64,000 bases of DNA from Vibrio chagasii (GTDB lineage: Bacteria > Pseudomonadota > Gammaproteobacteria > Enterobacterales > Vibrionaceae). The stretch is taken from positions 1,860,001 to 1,924,000 of the forward strand of contig NZ_AP025465.1 in the NCBI RefSeq assembly GCF_024347355.1, given 5' to 3'. A program made the translations under genes and the position numbers. The notes under the pieces are model-generated. The model saw only the letters and a list, made by a program, of their open reading frames with translations. It did no database searches and had not been told where the DNA came from. Numbering within the stretch: position 1 is the stretch's first letter; each line of letters starts with the position of its first letter. Positions 53,765-62,678 of this stretch are shown one piece after another.

Positions 53765-55237
53765 ATGAGCGCATTCAAAAAACTAGTCGAACACTCTCAA
53801 AAATGTTCACGTTTTCAACATCTAGCTTCAATTTGTGGTTGGGACCAAGCGTCAATGATGCCATCTGGTGGTAACCAAGCGCGTAGCGAAGCGATGGCAG
53901 AACTTTCAGTTCATATTCATGGATTGATGACTCAGCCACAGCTGGTCGATTGGATCTCTGACGCTGAAAACGAAGGCCTGAATAATGAACAACAATCATC
54001 GCTTCGTGAAATCAAACGTCAATGGCAGCAAGCTAACCTACTCCCTGAGAAACTGGTTGAAGCTAAGTCGCTAGCGGGTTCAAAATGTGAGCATGCATGG
54101 CGTAGTCAACGTGGAAACAACGACTGGGTTGGTTTCGAAAAAAACTGGCGTGAAGTGGTAGAGTTATCTCGAGAAGAAGCTCAAATTCGTGCAGAAGCAG
54201 CTAACCTATCACCTTACGATGCAATGCTAGATATCTACGAACCAGGTACTAGCTCAGCATCATTAGACACCTTGTTTGCGGATGTTAAAACTTGGCTTCC
54301 AGGTCTCATTGATGAGGTCATTGAAAAGCAATCAAGCGAGCAATTTAGTGCTCCCAACGGCTTTTATGCCGCTGAAAAGCAAAAAGCACTAGGCTTAGAA
54401 GTCATGAAGTTACTTCAATTTGACTTCAATCACGGCCGATTAGATGAAAGTGTTCACCCATTCTGTGGTGGTGTGCCTTCAGATGTCCGTATCACAACTC
54501 GCTACGATGAAGCCGAATTCGTTCAAAGCTTAATGGGCATCGTCCATGAAACAGGACACGCGCGTTATGAGCAAGGCTTACCAAAACATCTAGCAGGCCA
54601 GCCTGCAGGTCAAGCTCGTTCTATGGGTATCCATGAATCTCAATCGCTGTTCTTTGAGATGCAAGTTGGCCGCAGCGACCCGTTCATTGGGCACTTGGCA
54701 AACCTAGCGGGACAGCAATTCTCTGGTTCTGAATTTGAGAAAGATAACTTCCAGAAGATCTACACTCGTGTGAAGAAAGACTTCATTCGTGTCGATGCTG
54801 ATGAGCTAACCTACCCTGCACACGTTATCTTACGCTACGAAATCGAACGTGACCTGATCAATGGAAAAATCAAGCACACTGATGTACCTGAATTATGGAA
54901 CAGCAAGATGCAGTCTTACCTGGGTTTGAGTACGGAAGGCAACTTCACCAACGGCTGTATGCAAGATATCCACTGGACAGATGGCGCATTCGGCTACTTC
55001 CCATCTTACACATTAGGTGCAATGTACGCGGCTCAGTTCATGGCTTCAATGAAGAAAACAGTAGATGTGAGCTCAGTAATTGAAAGCGGCGACCTATCCC
55101 CTATCTTCACTTGGTTAGAGTCGAATATTTGGAGTAAAGGCAGCCTACTCACTACCAATGATTTGGTAAAAGGTGCAACGGGTGAAACCTTGAATGCGCA
55201 ATACTTCAAAGATCATTTGAGAAGTCGTTACCTTTAA
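53765..55237 (+). CDS. M32-family metallocarboxypeptidase
   Basis: This 490-residue cytoplasmic zinc carboxypeptidase (Taq/Pfu type) removes C-terminal residues from peptides. The zinc motif HETGH is in GIVHETGHARYEQGLP (about residue 261), with the third ligand in MGIHESQSLFFEMQVGRS. Other family motifs are DVRITTRYDE, ADELTYPAHVILRYEIE and GCMQDIHWTDGAFGYFPSYTLG (last shortened in quotation). Length is typical. Single gene with a strong terminator. Confidence 0.95.
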   Translation: MSAFKKLVEHSQKCSRFQHLASICGWDQASMMPSGGNQARSEAMAELSVHIHGLMTQPQLVDWISDAENEGLNNEQQSSLREIKRQWQQANLLPEKLVEAKSLAGSKCEHAWRSQRGNNDWVGFEKNWREVVELSREEAQIRAEAANLSPYDAMLDIYEPGTSSASLDTLFADVKTWLPGLIDEVIEKQSSEQFSAPNGFYAAEKQKALGLEVMKLLQFDFNHGRLDESVHPFCGGVPSDVRITTRYDEAEFVQSLMGIVHETGHARYEQGLPKHLAGQPAGQARSMGIHESQSLFFEMQVGRSDPFIGHLANLAGQQFSGSEFEKDNFQKIYTRVKKDFIRVDADELTYPAHVILRYEIERDLINGKIKHTDVPELWNSKMQSYLGLSTEGNFTNGCMQDIHWTDGAFGYFPSYTLGAMYAAQFMASMKKTVDVSSVIESGDLSPIFTWLESNIWSKGSLLTTNDLVKGATGETLNAQYFKDHLRSRYL

Positions 55238-55272
55238 TCGATCCAATTAACAAAGGCTGTATAGAACAATAA

Positions 55273-55311
55273 ATGAAAAGGCTGAGCAAGTTACTGACTC
55301 AGCCTTTTCAT
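55273..55311. terminator. Bidirectional terminator after the carboxypeptidase gene
   Basis: Perfect 14-bp stem ATGAAAAGGCTGAG/CTCAGCCTTTTCAT, 11-nt loop. Confidence 0.85.
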
Positions 55312-55359
55312 AGTAAAGTGGGCTCTATAATATCCTATAGATTCTGAGCTTTACCTACA

Positions 55360-56361
55360 TTACTTACCTTTCAACATATCGAAAAAGATCTCTCTCGACA
55401 CTGGTGTATTATCCCTGTGCGTCTCATACAAAACGTGTTCTTCAGCGTCTGCAGACTTCGATAACTTGATACTCCACAAGGCTTTTAGTTGATTAGGTAC
55501 GATCGAGTAACGAACATCAATGACCCGAAGCGCATCATTTGGGTCTTGTGATACAAAGCCATTCGAAAACCAGCGAAAACGCTCAATGTCTTTTGCTTGC
55601 TGTGAATTGAGGTCAAGCCAGGGGAAATCCTGACTAACATTCAGTTTAACGATCGAATCACCAGGATAAGTTTTAACGGAGGTGCCGACTCGAACAGCAT
55701 CTACGTAGTATCGAGATTCTGTTTCGTACACCACTTTCCACACTAAGATATTCGCAAAGCTCGGCTTGGCTTCTAACCGAATAGGAGTATGTTGGCGTTC
55801 TTGTGCTAATTGCCATCCTATCGCTTCTACTCTATCCCTTTGTATCATGCCTAACGTCGGATAAATCAAAGCCCACAGAAACGCAATACGCGCTAACCAA
55901 GGTGTTCGCTTCCATGTCGCCAACACCAACAATATTAAGATAGGAATGGTATAGACAGGGTCGATAATCGAAATAGTATTCCAAGCATAACGTTCGTTGG
56001 TGAACGGCCAGAACAGTTGAGTGCCATAAGTGGTACAAGCGTCTAGCAGTGCATGAGTACCGTATCCCAATGCACAAAACAGCCAACTTTGTTTAAAAGA
56101 AAGCCCACATCTTTTTGCAATCAGATGATGTAGAGCCAAGGCACAGATCAAACTGCCAATGGGAATAAAGAAGAGTGAATGGGTAAATTGTCGATGAAAT
56201 TCCAAAGCCAACAAAGGGTCACTTTGAGACTTAATCAATGCATCTAAATCTGGTGCCAACCCGGAGAGCAGACCTAATACCCCAGAAACAACCAAATGTT
56301 GTTTTTTACTCGCCGATTGTGACAAAGAAGCACCTAGCACGCCCTGCGTTAACGGATCCAT
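55360..56361 (-). CDS. YbcI/YdjM-type membrane-bound predicted metal-dependent hydrolase
   Basis: This 333-residue protein belongs to the DUF457/COG1988 group. MDPLTQGVLGASLSQSAS at the start, GLAPDLDALI, HRQFTHSLFF and YGTHALLDACTTYGTQLFWPF hold the conserved Asp and His residues thought to bind metal. Four or five membrane helices occupy residues about 60-175, and a soluble C-terminal domain of about 140 residues follows. The substrate is unknown; a phospholipid-related role has been suggested for relatives but is not shown here. Confidence 0.88.
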   Translation of the reverse strand: MDPLTQGVLGASLSQSASKKQHLVVSGVLGLLSGLAPDLDALIKSQSDPLLALEFHRQFTHSLFFIPIGSLICALALHHLIAKRCGLSFKQSWLFCALGYGTHALLDACTTYGTQLFWPFTNERYAWNTISIIDPVYTIPILILLVLATWKRTPWLARIAFLWALIYPTLGMIQRDRVEAIGWQLAQERQHTPIRLEAKPSFANILVWKVVYETESRYYVDAVRVGTSVKTYPGDSIVKLNVSQDFPWLDLNSQQAKDIERFRWFSNGFVSQDPNDALRVIDVRYSIVPNQLKALWSIKLSKSADAEEHVLYETHRDNTPVSREIFFDMLKGK

Positions 56362-56489
56362 AAATCACCCACTTTTAGCATTCCCTTGAACTGAACAAGT
56401 ACATTTAGCTATAGCAGTGGATTGTCATAACCAAACGATTTTATCAATATACTCATGTACATAGCTGTATAAGCATAGACCGATAAACA

Positions 56490-56519
56490 AAAAAAGAGCA
56501 GTTATGAAACTGCCCTTTT
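56490..56519 (-). terminator. Terminator after the intact TSUP gene
   Basis: On the minus strand AGGGCAGTT/AACTGCTCT (one G-T pair) with a TCAT loop and a run of seven T residues. Confidence 0.85.
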
Positions 56520-56586
56520 CTCATTATTGGTGGTTGATCAATTTATTCGGTTTTGCTCTATATATTGATACTTGAACGATCTTCAA

Positions 56587-57405
56587 TTAACGAGCCACCA
56601 TACTTGCCGCGATAACAACCAACAGTACTGAGAAGATCTTCTTGATGGTTGGAACGGGTAAATGGTTTGTTGCTTTTGCACCTAAAGGTGCGGTGAACCA
56701 AGACGTGCACACAATACCCAGCAGCGCAGGCAGATAAACAAAGCCAGCAAAACCGTCGGTTAGCGCAAAGTGGCTGCTGCCTGAAGTGATGTAACCTATC
56801 GAGCCAAACAACGCGATCACAATGCCACAAGCCGACGCACAACCAATCGCCTTTTTCATATCGACCGAAAAGAACGTTAATAGCGGGACCAGCAATGCAC
56901 CGCCACCAATCCCTATCATTGCAGACAAGCCGCCAGTAATGGTCGTCAGAACCGTTAATACACCTTTATTAGGTAGCTTTCGTTCCTTAGGTGCGTCATT
57001 TTTGCTGCTTAAGAACATCTTGATCGCAATAAGAACCACGCTCACGGCAAACACAATACGAACAACTTTCTCGGGCAACAGAGCCGCCATAAAGCCACTA
57101 ATCAGCGCGCCCAGAGCAACACCAAGCATGATCCAAGGCGCAATATTCCAAGGCACATTTCCATTCTTATGGTGAGCTAGCGCTGAAGAGGTTGAAGTAA
57201 ATAGAATCGAAGCCAGCGAAGTGGCAATTGCAGCAACAACAACTTGGTCGGACGGTAGAACGTCTAAATACAGTAAAATGCTGCTTAGTACCGGCACAAT
57301 GATCAGCCCTCCGCCAATGCCTAACAAACCGGCTAGAAACCCAACACCACTGCCTAATAACGCACAGTAGAAAATCAACAACAGCAATTCACTCATTTCA
57401 TCCAT
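56587..57405 (-). CDS. TauE/SafE (TSUP) family membrane permease
   Basis: This 272-residue permease has two homologous halves, each opening with a glycine-rich motif: GFLAGLLGIGGGLIIVPVLS (about 22-41) and GGLSAMIGIGGGALLVPLLT (about 162-181). About eight helices. The family moves sulfite, sulfonates or other organosulfur and carboxylate anions. Intact, unlike the IS-disrupted family member at 24.7 kb; the two are not close paralogues by eye. Start at 57405 or at the ATG three codons on; both have weak sites. Substrate unknown. Confidence 0.9.
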   Translation of the reverse strand: MDEMSELLLLIFYCALLGSGVGFLAGLLGIGGGLIIVPVLSSILLYLDVLPSDQVVVAAIATSLASILFTSTSSALAHHKNGNVPWNIAPWIMLGVALGALISGFMAALLPEKVVRIVFAVSVVLIAIKMFLSSKNDAPKERKLPNKGVLTVLTTITGGLSAMIGIGGGALLVPLLTFFSVDMKKAIGCASACGIVIALFGSIGYITSGSSHFALTDGFAGFVYLPALLGIVCTSWFTAPLGAKATNHLPVPTIKKIFSVLLVVIAASMVAR

Positions 57406-57714
57406 CTCTTATTCAATTAATTGTCTTAAATAACACACTATTAATATGGTTATATTTCCATCAAGATAATTAATATAACTGACACCAGCTTTGATTTTCA
57501 AACAGATAGATCATGAATATTCCTCATGTTGATTGTGAAGTATTACCATTGTTAATCCTCCCACCTTCCAAGTATAAAAATATTAAGCGATTAACTTAAT
57601 GCGACATATTTAAAGAATATAGCCAGCACTCTTAATACGGTCACAAGCGAAAATAACGCAGTGATATAAAAGACCGAGAGTAAGTCAGACAACGAATTGG
57701 GAAGTCAGAACAGT
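57406..57714. other. Divergent promoter region, TSUP gene and mesX
   Basis: AT-rich spacer. A MetR-like TGAATATTCCTCA lies near 57513 (one base off the TGAA-N5-TTCA form), which is weak evidence for methionine control. No convincing MetJ box was seen. Confidence 0.35.
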
Positions 57715-58692
57715 ATGAATAACGAATTTAATTTTACGATTAAGAGCATCAGCCTCGACGAAAACTACACACCTTCAGACAGCACGCGTATCACCACCAA
57801 CTTCGCAAATTTGGCGAGAGGTGCAAGCCGCCAAGCTAACTTACGTAATGCTTTACAGATGATTGATAACAGCTTCAATGCTCTAGCACATTGGGACAAC
57901 CCTAAGGGCGACCGCTACTCTGTTGAGCTTGAAATCATTTCTGTTGATATGGACATTGAAAGCAACGGCGCAGCATTTCCTTCAATTGAAGTGCTAAAAA
58001 CCAATATTCTGGACCACAAAACGAATAAGCGCATTGAAGGTATTATCGGAAATAACTTCTCTTCTTATGTTCGAGATTATGATTTCAGCGTATTACTTTT
58101 AGATCACAATAAAGGCCAAGATAAATTCAGTATTCCAGCCGATTTTGGTAATTTGCACGGCAAGCTGTTTAAATATTTCGTTAACTCTCAAGCGTACAAA
58201 GAGAACTTTAAGAAACCACCTGTTATTTGTTTGAGTGTTTCAGATAATAAAACCTATTACCGAACTGAAAATCAACACCCTGTATTAGGCTTTGAATACC
58301 AACCTAACGAGTCTTCTTTAACTGAACATTATTTCAAGAAGATGGGATTACAGGTTCGTTATTTCATGCCGCCAAATAGTGTTGCTCCTCTGGCTTTCTA
58401 TTTCTTTGGTGATCTGCTGAACGATTACTCTAACCTAGAGCTTATCAGCACCATCAGTACCATGGGTACGTTCCAGAAAATCTACCGCCCTGAAATCTAC
58501 AACGCGAATGCTGTTGCAGGTAACTGTTACCAACCAAACTTGAAAAACTTGGATCACTCACTGACTCAAATCGTGTATGACCGTGAAGAACGAAGCAAGC
58601 TAGCTGTTGAACAAGGTAAGTTCGCAGAAGAAAACTTCATTAAGCCATATCAGTCGGTACTAGAAAACTGGTCTGCCAACTACGCGCTGTAA
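57715..58692 (+). CDS. mesX: MesX (DUF1852), partner of methionine synthase MesD
   Basis: This 325-residue cytoplasmic protein belongs to DUF1852. Members are encoded next to MesD-type methionine synthases and have been reported necessary for MesD function in aerobic bacteria. I see no cofactor-binding motif. The C-terminal part NANAVAGNCYQPNLKNLDHSL and the N-terminal FTIKSISLDENYTPSDSTRITTNFANLARG region (shortened) are typical. Start: ATG at 57715, since the frame opens at a TTG at 57697 only. The next gene follows after 69 bp on the same strand. Confidence 0.88.
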   Translation: MNNEFNFTIKSISLDENYTPSDSTRITTNFANLARGASRQANLRNALQMIDNSFNALAHWDNPKGDRYSVELEIISVDMDIESNGAAFPSIEVLKTNILDHKTNKRIEGIIGNNFSSYVRDYDFSVLLLDHNKGQDKFSIPADFGNLHGKLFKYFVNSQAYKENFKKPPVICLSVSDNKTYYRTENQHPVLGFEYQPNESSLTEHYFKKMGLQVRYFMPPNSVAPLAFYFFGDLLNDYSNLELISTISTMGTFQKIYRPEIYNANAVAGNCYQPNLKNLDHSLTQIVYDREERSKLAVEQGKFAEENFIKPYQSVLENWSANYAL

Positions 58693-58761
58693 TCGTTCGA
58701 TTTTACGCGCAATAGGAAACATACGCTCCACTTTTGGAATCTAAGGACAGGCAGAATTATT

Positions 58762-59790
58762 ATGAAAACACTATTACCGACTTCAACAGCAGGCAGCTTG
58801 CCTAAGCCGTCTTGGCTAGCACAGCCAGAAACACTTTGGTCTCCATGGAAACTGGAAGGCGATGAACTCACAGACGGCAAACAAGATGCGCTGCGTGTGT
58901 CTCTGCATGAACAACAGCAAGCAGGCATCGATATCGTGAGTGATGGCGAACAAACCCGCCAGCACTTTGTAACGACCTTCATTGAACATCTGAATGGCGT
59001 TGATTTTGAAAAGCGTGAAACCGTTAAAATCCGCGACCGCTACGATGCGAGTGTACCGACAGTGGTTGGCCCAGTTTCTCGTCAGAAATCCGTGTTTGTT
59101 GAAGATGCGAAATTCTTACGTCAGCAAACCGACCAACCGATCAAATGGTCTCTGCCGGGTCCTATGACCATGATAGATACACTTTACGATGCGCATTACC
59201 AAAGCCGTGAAAAACTGGCGTGGGAATTTGCAAAGATCCTCAACGAAGAAGCGAAAGAATTAGAAGCTGCAGGCGTTGATATTATTCAGTTCGATGAGCC
59301 TGCATTTAACGTGTTCTTTGATGAAGTGAACGATTGGGGTATCGCTTGTTTAGAAAGGGCCATTGAAGGGCTTAAATGCGAAACCGCAGTACACATTTGC
59401 TATGGCTACGGAATCAAAGCAAACACAGATTGGAAGAAGACATTAGGCACTGAGTGGCGTCAGTACGAAGAGGTATTTCCTAAGCTGCAGCAATCGAATA
59501 TCGATATTGTTTCGTTAGAGTGCCACAACTCTCATGTACCACTTGAACTGCTTGAACTTGTTCGCGGTAAGAAAGTGATGGTTGGCGCTATTGATGTTGC
59601 TACAGATTCTATTGAGACACCGGAAGAAGTGGCTAGCACTCTAAGAGAAACACTTAAGTATGTTGATGCAGACAAGCTCTACCCTTGCACCAATTGCGGC
59701 ATGGCTCCTCTACCTCGCGAAATTGCCTCAGCGAAGCTCAATGCACTCAGTGCTGGCGCAGAGATCGTTCGTAAAGAACTTTCAGCGTAA
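58762..59790 (+). CDS. mesD: Folate-independent core methionine synthase MesD
   Basis: This 342-residue protein is the C-terminal catalytic domain of MetE standing alone. It methylates homocysteine to methionine at a zinc site: His211 and Cys213 (AVHICYGYG) and Cys312 (NCGMAPLPRE) are the likely zinc ligands, and FDEPAFN (about 177-183) the conserved acidic site. It lacks the N-terminal folate-binding domain of full-length MetE, so the methyl donor is not the usual methyltetrahydrofolate polyglutamate. Pairing with DUF1852 places it in the MesD family, reported to need oxygen and MesX. AGGACAGG before the ATG. Terminator follows. Confidence 0.9.
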   Translation: MKTLLPTSTAGSLPKPSWLAQPETLWSPWKLEGDELTDGKQDALRVSLHEQQQAGIDIVSDGEQTRQHFVTTFIEHLNGVDFEKRETVKIRDRYDASVPTVVGPVSRQKSVFVEDAKFLRQQTDQPIKWSLPGPMTMIDTLYDAHYQSREKLAWEFAKILNEEAKELEAAGVDIIQFDEPAFNVFFDEVNDWGIACLERAIEGLKCETAVHICYGYGIKANTDWKKTLGTEWRQYEEVFPKLQQSNIDIVSLECHNSHVPLELLELVRGKKVMVGAIDVATDSIETPEEVASTLRETLKYVDADKLYPCTNCGMAPLPREIASAKLNALSAGAEIVRKELSA

Positions 59791-59821
59791 CGGCTGTTCT
59801 GAATACAAAAATTAAATTTTG

Positions 59822-59857
59822 AAGCCTAAGTATCACATTGATGCTTAGGCTTTTCTC
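59822..59857 (+). terminator. Terminator of mesX-mesD
   Basis: Perfect 9-bp stem AAGCCTAAG/CTTAGGCTT followed by TTCTCCTTTT. Confidence 0.85.
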
Positions 59858-59888
59858 CTTTTAAGTGAAGCGTGTTACTCGCAGTCGC

Positions 59889-60371
59889 TTACCAAGTTTT
59901 ATCCAAGTCTTGAGCGTATAAGGAGATCGCTCGTTGGTACTCTTTAATCGCCTCACTATTGGTCGTAGAAACCAACAACTCAAGCAACAGAGACGTCGCC
60001 TCTTTATGTCGACCTAAGTTGTACAGACACATTGCGTAGAAAGGCTTCACTTCTATCGAATTTGGATACTCAGCCATCGTCTGTTCGAAATGGCTTAAAG
60101 CCTCAGTATACTGACCTAGGCTTCGGTAAGTGCTTGCTAAGCCAAACAACGCATCAAAGCGCTCTACGGAAGAGAGCTTCCCTTGCAAAGACAAAACATA
60201 ATGCTCAATCGCCTGCTGTTCCTTGCCTTGATTATCGTATGACCAGGCTATCTGTAGGTGTGCTTTGGCTGCAAAATTTTCATCACTTAATAGTGTCGCC
60301 AACAAGTCTCGCGACTCTTGATATTTCTGTTCTTTTCGAAGCGCAATGGCTTGTGAGATAGTTGTTTCCAT
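59889..60371 (-). CDS. Tetratricopeptide-repeat protein
   Basis: This 160-residue cytoplasmic protein is built of about four TPR-like helix pairs (AKAHLQIAWSYDNQGKEQQA, DALFGLASTYRSLGQYTEAL, VKPFYAMCLYNLGRHKEATS), a protein-interaction scaffold. No signal peptide. It resembles bacterial TPR proteins of the TPR_5 type, whose partners are unknown. Single gene. Confidence 0.85.
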   Translation of the reverse strand: METTISQAIALRKEQKYQESRDLLATLLSDENFAAKAHLQIAWSYDNQGKEQQAIEHYVLSLQGKLSSVERFDALFGLASTYRSLGQYTEALSHFEQTMAEYPNSIEVKPFYAMCLYNLGRHKEATSLLLELLVSTTNSEAIKEYQRAISLYAQDLDKTW

Positions 60372-60602
60372 TCTTAATACCTGATAGCTCTGCGGTTGGG
60401 ATACACGCGCTTCTAATTTAAGCCTAATGAGTTACCTAGGCAGCATAAGCAGATTAGTGCACGAAGTAAACGATGCTAGCACACAAGCAGAGTTTGAAAT
60501 ATTGGTTTACGTACAACCTAACCCAAAAAACAACACCAAGTTCGACACGCGAAAGTGATTCGACTCTTCTTAAGTTATGGACGCTTTTATATATTTTAGT
60601 TA

Positions 60603-60974
60603 TTACAGGGCCACTGTCGCCTCAATCTCAATTCTTAAATCAGAGTGAATCAATTTAGATACCTCGACTAGAGAACAAGCTGGAAGATACTCTCCATAAA
60701 AGTCGAACAATAATTCTCGAAGACTGCCTAGTTCAGACATATCACAGATAAAGATCGTCAGCTTAATAAGATCACTGACTGCTCGCTGTTCATGCTCTAG
60801 TATTTGCTTGATCTGACTAAGTCTCTCGTTCGTCTGCTCACCAATTCCTTGATCCTGTGAACTTGTGCCGTAAGCAGTCAAACCAGAGACATAGAGCGTA
60901 CCGTTGTGCTTTGTCGCGTGAACATAAGGCCCAGCAATTGATGGCAAGCCTTGATAATTTATACGTTCAACCAT
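60603..60974 (-). CDS. RidA/YjgF-family protein lacking the catalytic Arg
   Basis: This 123-residue protein has the YjgF/RidA fold (GPYVHATKHNGTLYVSGLTAYG, LIKLTIFICDMSELGSLRELL, RIEIEATVAL; parts quoted). Canonical RidA enzymes hydrolyse reactive enamines/imines with an Arg in the P-A-R-S-x-V-E-V motif. Here it reads PACSLVEV, with Cys in place of Arg, so imine deaminase activity is doubtful and it belongs to a divergent Rid subgroup. It starts 10 bp after the GNAT gene upstream and is probably co-transcribed with it. Confidence 0.88.
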   Translation of the reverse strand: MVERINYQGLPSIAGPYVHATKHNGTLYVSGLTAYGTSSQDQGIGEQTNERLSQIKQILEHEQRAVSDLIKLTIFICDMSELGSLRELLFDFYGEYLPACSLVEVSKLIHSDLRIEIEATVAL

Positions 60975-60984
60975 TTCGTTTCCT

Positions 60985-61416
60985 TTATAGTCCAGTTAAT
61001 TGCAGCTCCATTTCAACAAGCCCCTTCACTTCAGAAATTTTTGTAAAACCTTTTGATTGGTAAAGCTTAATCGCAGGGTTCTCACTGAATACACGCAGCA
61101 CTAACTGATTCGATGCCTGACTGCTCGCATGTGCAATCACTAAATCCAAACACTTAGAGCCAAAACCTTTACCTTGGTATTCGGCTAATATCTGTAAATC
61201 TCGAAGGAACGTGATGTCACTGGTATAACTAAAGCGGACAACACCAATACGCATATCACCTACATAAACTTCATAGTTATCTAACTCGTCCCAACTGCGT
61301 AAAAACTGCTCATGACCCCAAACGATCCCGCGCGTATCGTAGTAAGGCGCCATATTCGTTTTGGTGATCGATTCAGCGAACTTAGGGTCTGAACCTTTGA
61401 CCAACTTTACTTCCAT
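60985..61416 (-). CDS. GNAT-family N-acetyltransferase
   Basis: This 143-residue protein has the GNAT acetyl-CoA fold: LRDLQILAEYQGKGFGSKCL is strand 4 and the pyrophosphate-binding loop (QGKGFGS), and FSENPAIKLYQSKGFTKISE the typical C-terminal part. Substrate unknown. AAAGGAC precedes the ATG. The RidA-like gene follows 10 bp downstream. Confidence 0.88.
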   Translation of the reverse strand: MEVKLVKGSDPKFAESITKTNMAPYYDTRGIVWGHEQFLRSWDELDNYEVYVGDMRIGVVRFSYTSDITFLRDLQILAEYQGKGFGSKCLDLVIAHASSQASNQLVLRVFSENPAIKLYQSKGFTKISEVKGLVEMELQLTGL

Positions 61417-61488
61417 ATTGTGTCCTTTGTTTTCAAGTTGCTTCCTAATACTGCATCAAAAAATGTTATAAGTATTGAATCAAAAACG

Positions 61489-62007
61489 TTAAGAGGATTT
61501 AAGGGACATATCCGCATCTAAAGCCTTTTCCAACCACATTGAACTGATGTATTTGCCATTTTTCTTTGCATATTCATTGAACACACCAACTTCTCGAAAA
61601 CCAAAATGCTTATGTAGTGCGATCGATGCCTCATTGGGTAATGCCACACCGGAAAGAACGCGATGAACACCGAAATCAATGATTGATGCGAAGAGCTGAG
61701 AATACAACTTAGAGCCTATCCCTTTACCTTTTGCATCTTCAGCTAAATAAATTGTGACTTCGGCTGTATCTTCAAATGCGGATGTTGCTCTGTACGGTTG
61801 AGAGCATGCGAAACCAAGTAGCGAGTCGTTTTCGGTTGCGACATAAAGTTGATATTTACTATCACTCGAGAATTGAGAGAACCATTGCTGTCGATTTTCC
61901 AACGAAAACCTCTCTTCTTCAAAGCGCGCGTTAGTGTTCTCAATATAGAAATTGAAGATGCAAGTAATTGCGGCTATATCGGACAACTCTGCAGTTCTAA
62001 TTTTCAT
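61489..62007 (-). CDS. GNAT-family N-acetyltransferase, phosphinothricin acetyltransferase-like
   Basis: This 172-residue protein starts with MKIRTAELSDIAAITCIFNFYIE and contains VTIYLAEDAKGKGIGSKLYSQLF (acetyl-CoA loop KGKGIGS) and ALHKHFGFREVGVF, the pattern of the PAT/methionine sulfoximine acetyltransferase group. Its natural substrate is probably an amino acid analogue or amine, but this cannot be settled. 72 bp separate it from the next GNAT gene. Confidence 0.85.
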   Translation of the reverse strand: MKIRTAELSDIAAITCIFNFYIENTNARFEEERFSLENRQQWFSQFSSDSKYQLYVATENDSLLGFACSQPYRATSAFEDTAEVTIYLAEDAKGKGIGSKLYSQLFASIIDFGVHRVLSGVALPNEASIALHKHFGFREVGVFNEYAKKNGKYISSMWLEKALDADMSLKSS

Positions 62008-62045
62008 TTAATACCCTTTCGGTTCTCACTGATTCGCGATTAGGA

Positions 62046-62483
62046 CTAAGCATCGACCTTTTCTATAAACCAAGTCCCTTGGCACGGGCCATTGGTTAAA
62101 TACCAACGACCATCAAACCGCATGCCGCTGCCTGTTGCTGAAAAGCGATAGTCCCATTGGCGATGTTTGGCATATAACCGTAATTCACCGCTTTCTGAAA
62201 CCCAACCCTCTAATGCTGTTCCGCTGTAGGTAAGCCTCAAAGTGGCTTTACCTTCACGAATGTTTCCTGTGATGGTTGTTCGCTCACACATATTATTGCC
62301 AGTGGTGTTAACACGGCGACCTAGCCACTCACCGTCAAAGTCAGTAGATGGTACAAATTGAGGGCTATTCGGCAGTTTAGGAAATGACTCAGAATTACTG
62401 GACCCGAACCATTGAAGTTCGCGGCCAACGAGGAAGAAGACAACAAAGCCAATTGATACAGCGATGACAAATCCCTTTTTCAT
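62046..62483 (-). CDS. Membrane-anchored or exported small protein of unknown function
   Basis: This 145-residue protein has an N-terminal hydrophobic helix (about 4-21), then a low-complexity linker and a beta-rich domain (about 48-142) with two Cys (about 66 and 134, in NNMCERTTI and NGPCQGTWFIE) that could pair in the periplasm. The domain pattern (DFDGEWLGRR, KATLRLTYSGTALEG, MRFDGRWYLTNG) suggests a small beta-barrel. Ends 38 bp before the GNAT gene on the same strand. Family not recognised. Confidence 0.75.
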   Translation of the reverse strand: MKKGFVIAVSIGFVVFFLVGRELQWFGSSNSESFPKLPNSPQFVPSTDFDGEWLGRRVNTTGNNMCERTTITGNIREGKATLRLTYSGTALEGWVSESGELRLYAKHRQWDYRFSATGSGMRFDGRWYLTNGPCQGTWFIEKVDA

Positions 62484-62678
62484 AATCTAGCCGCCTTCTT
62501 ACAAAAACTAGAAGCACCCTAACATAATGAAAAATAATAAGTTAACCGAGATAATATCAACTTTGATGTATACCACAAATTGCATTCCAATGTTGAATAT
62601 AGAGACAGCGGCATCGCACGAAATTGCCACGCATTGGGAATCAATTATGTGCAGTACCGAAAGCTCTGGACAGAAAAA

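Noticed and set aside
57513..57525. MetR-like box upstream of mesX
   Set aside because: One half-site is imperfect and no second site or MetJ box was seen; too weak to call.
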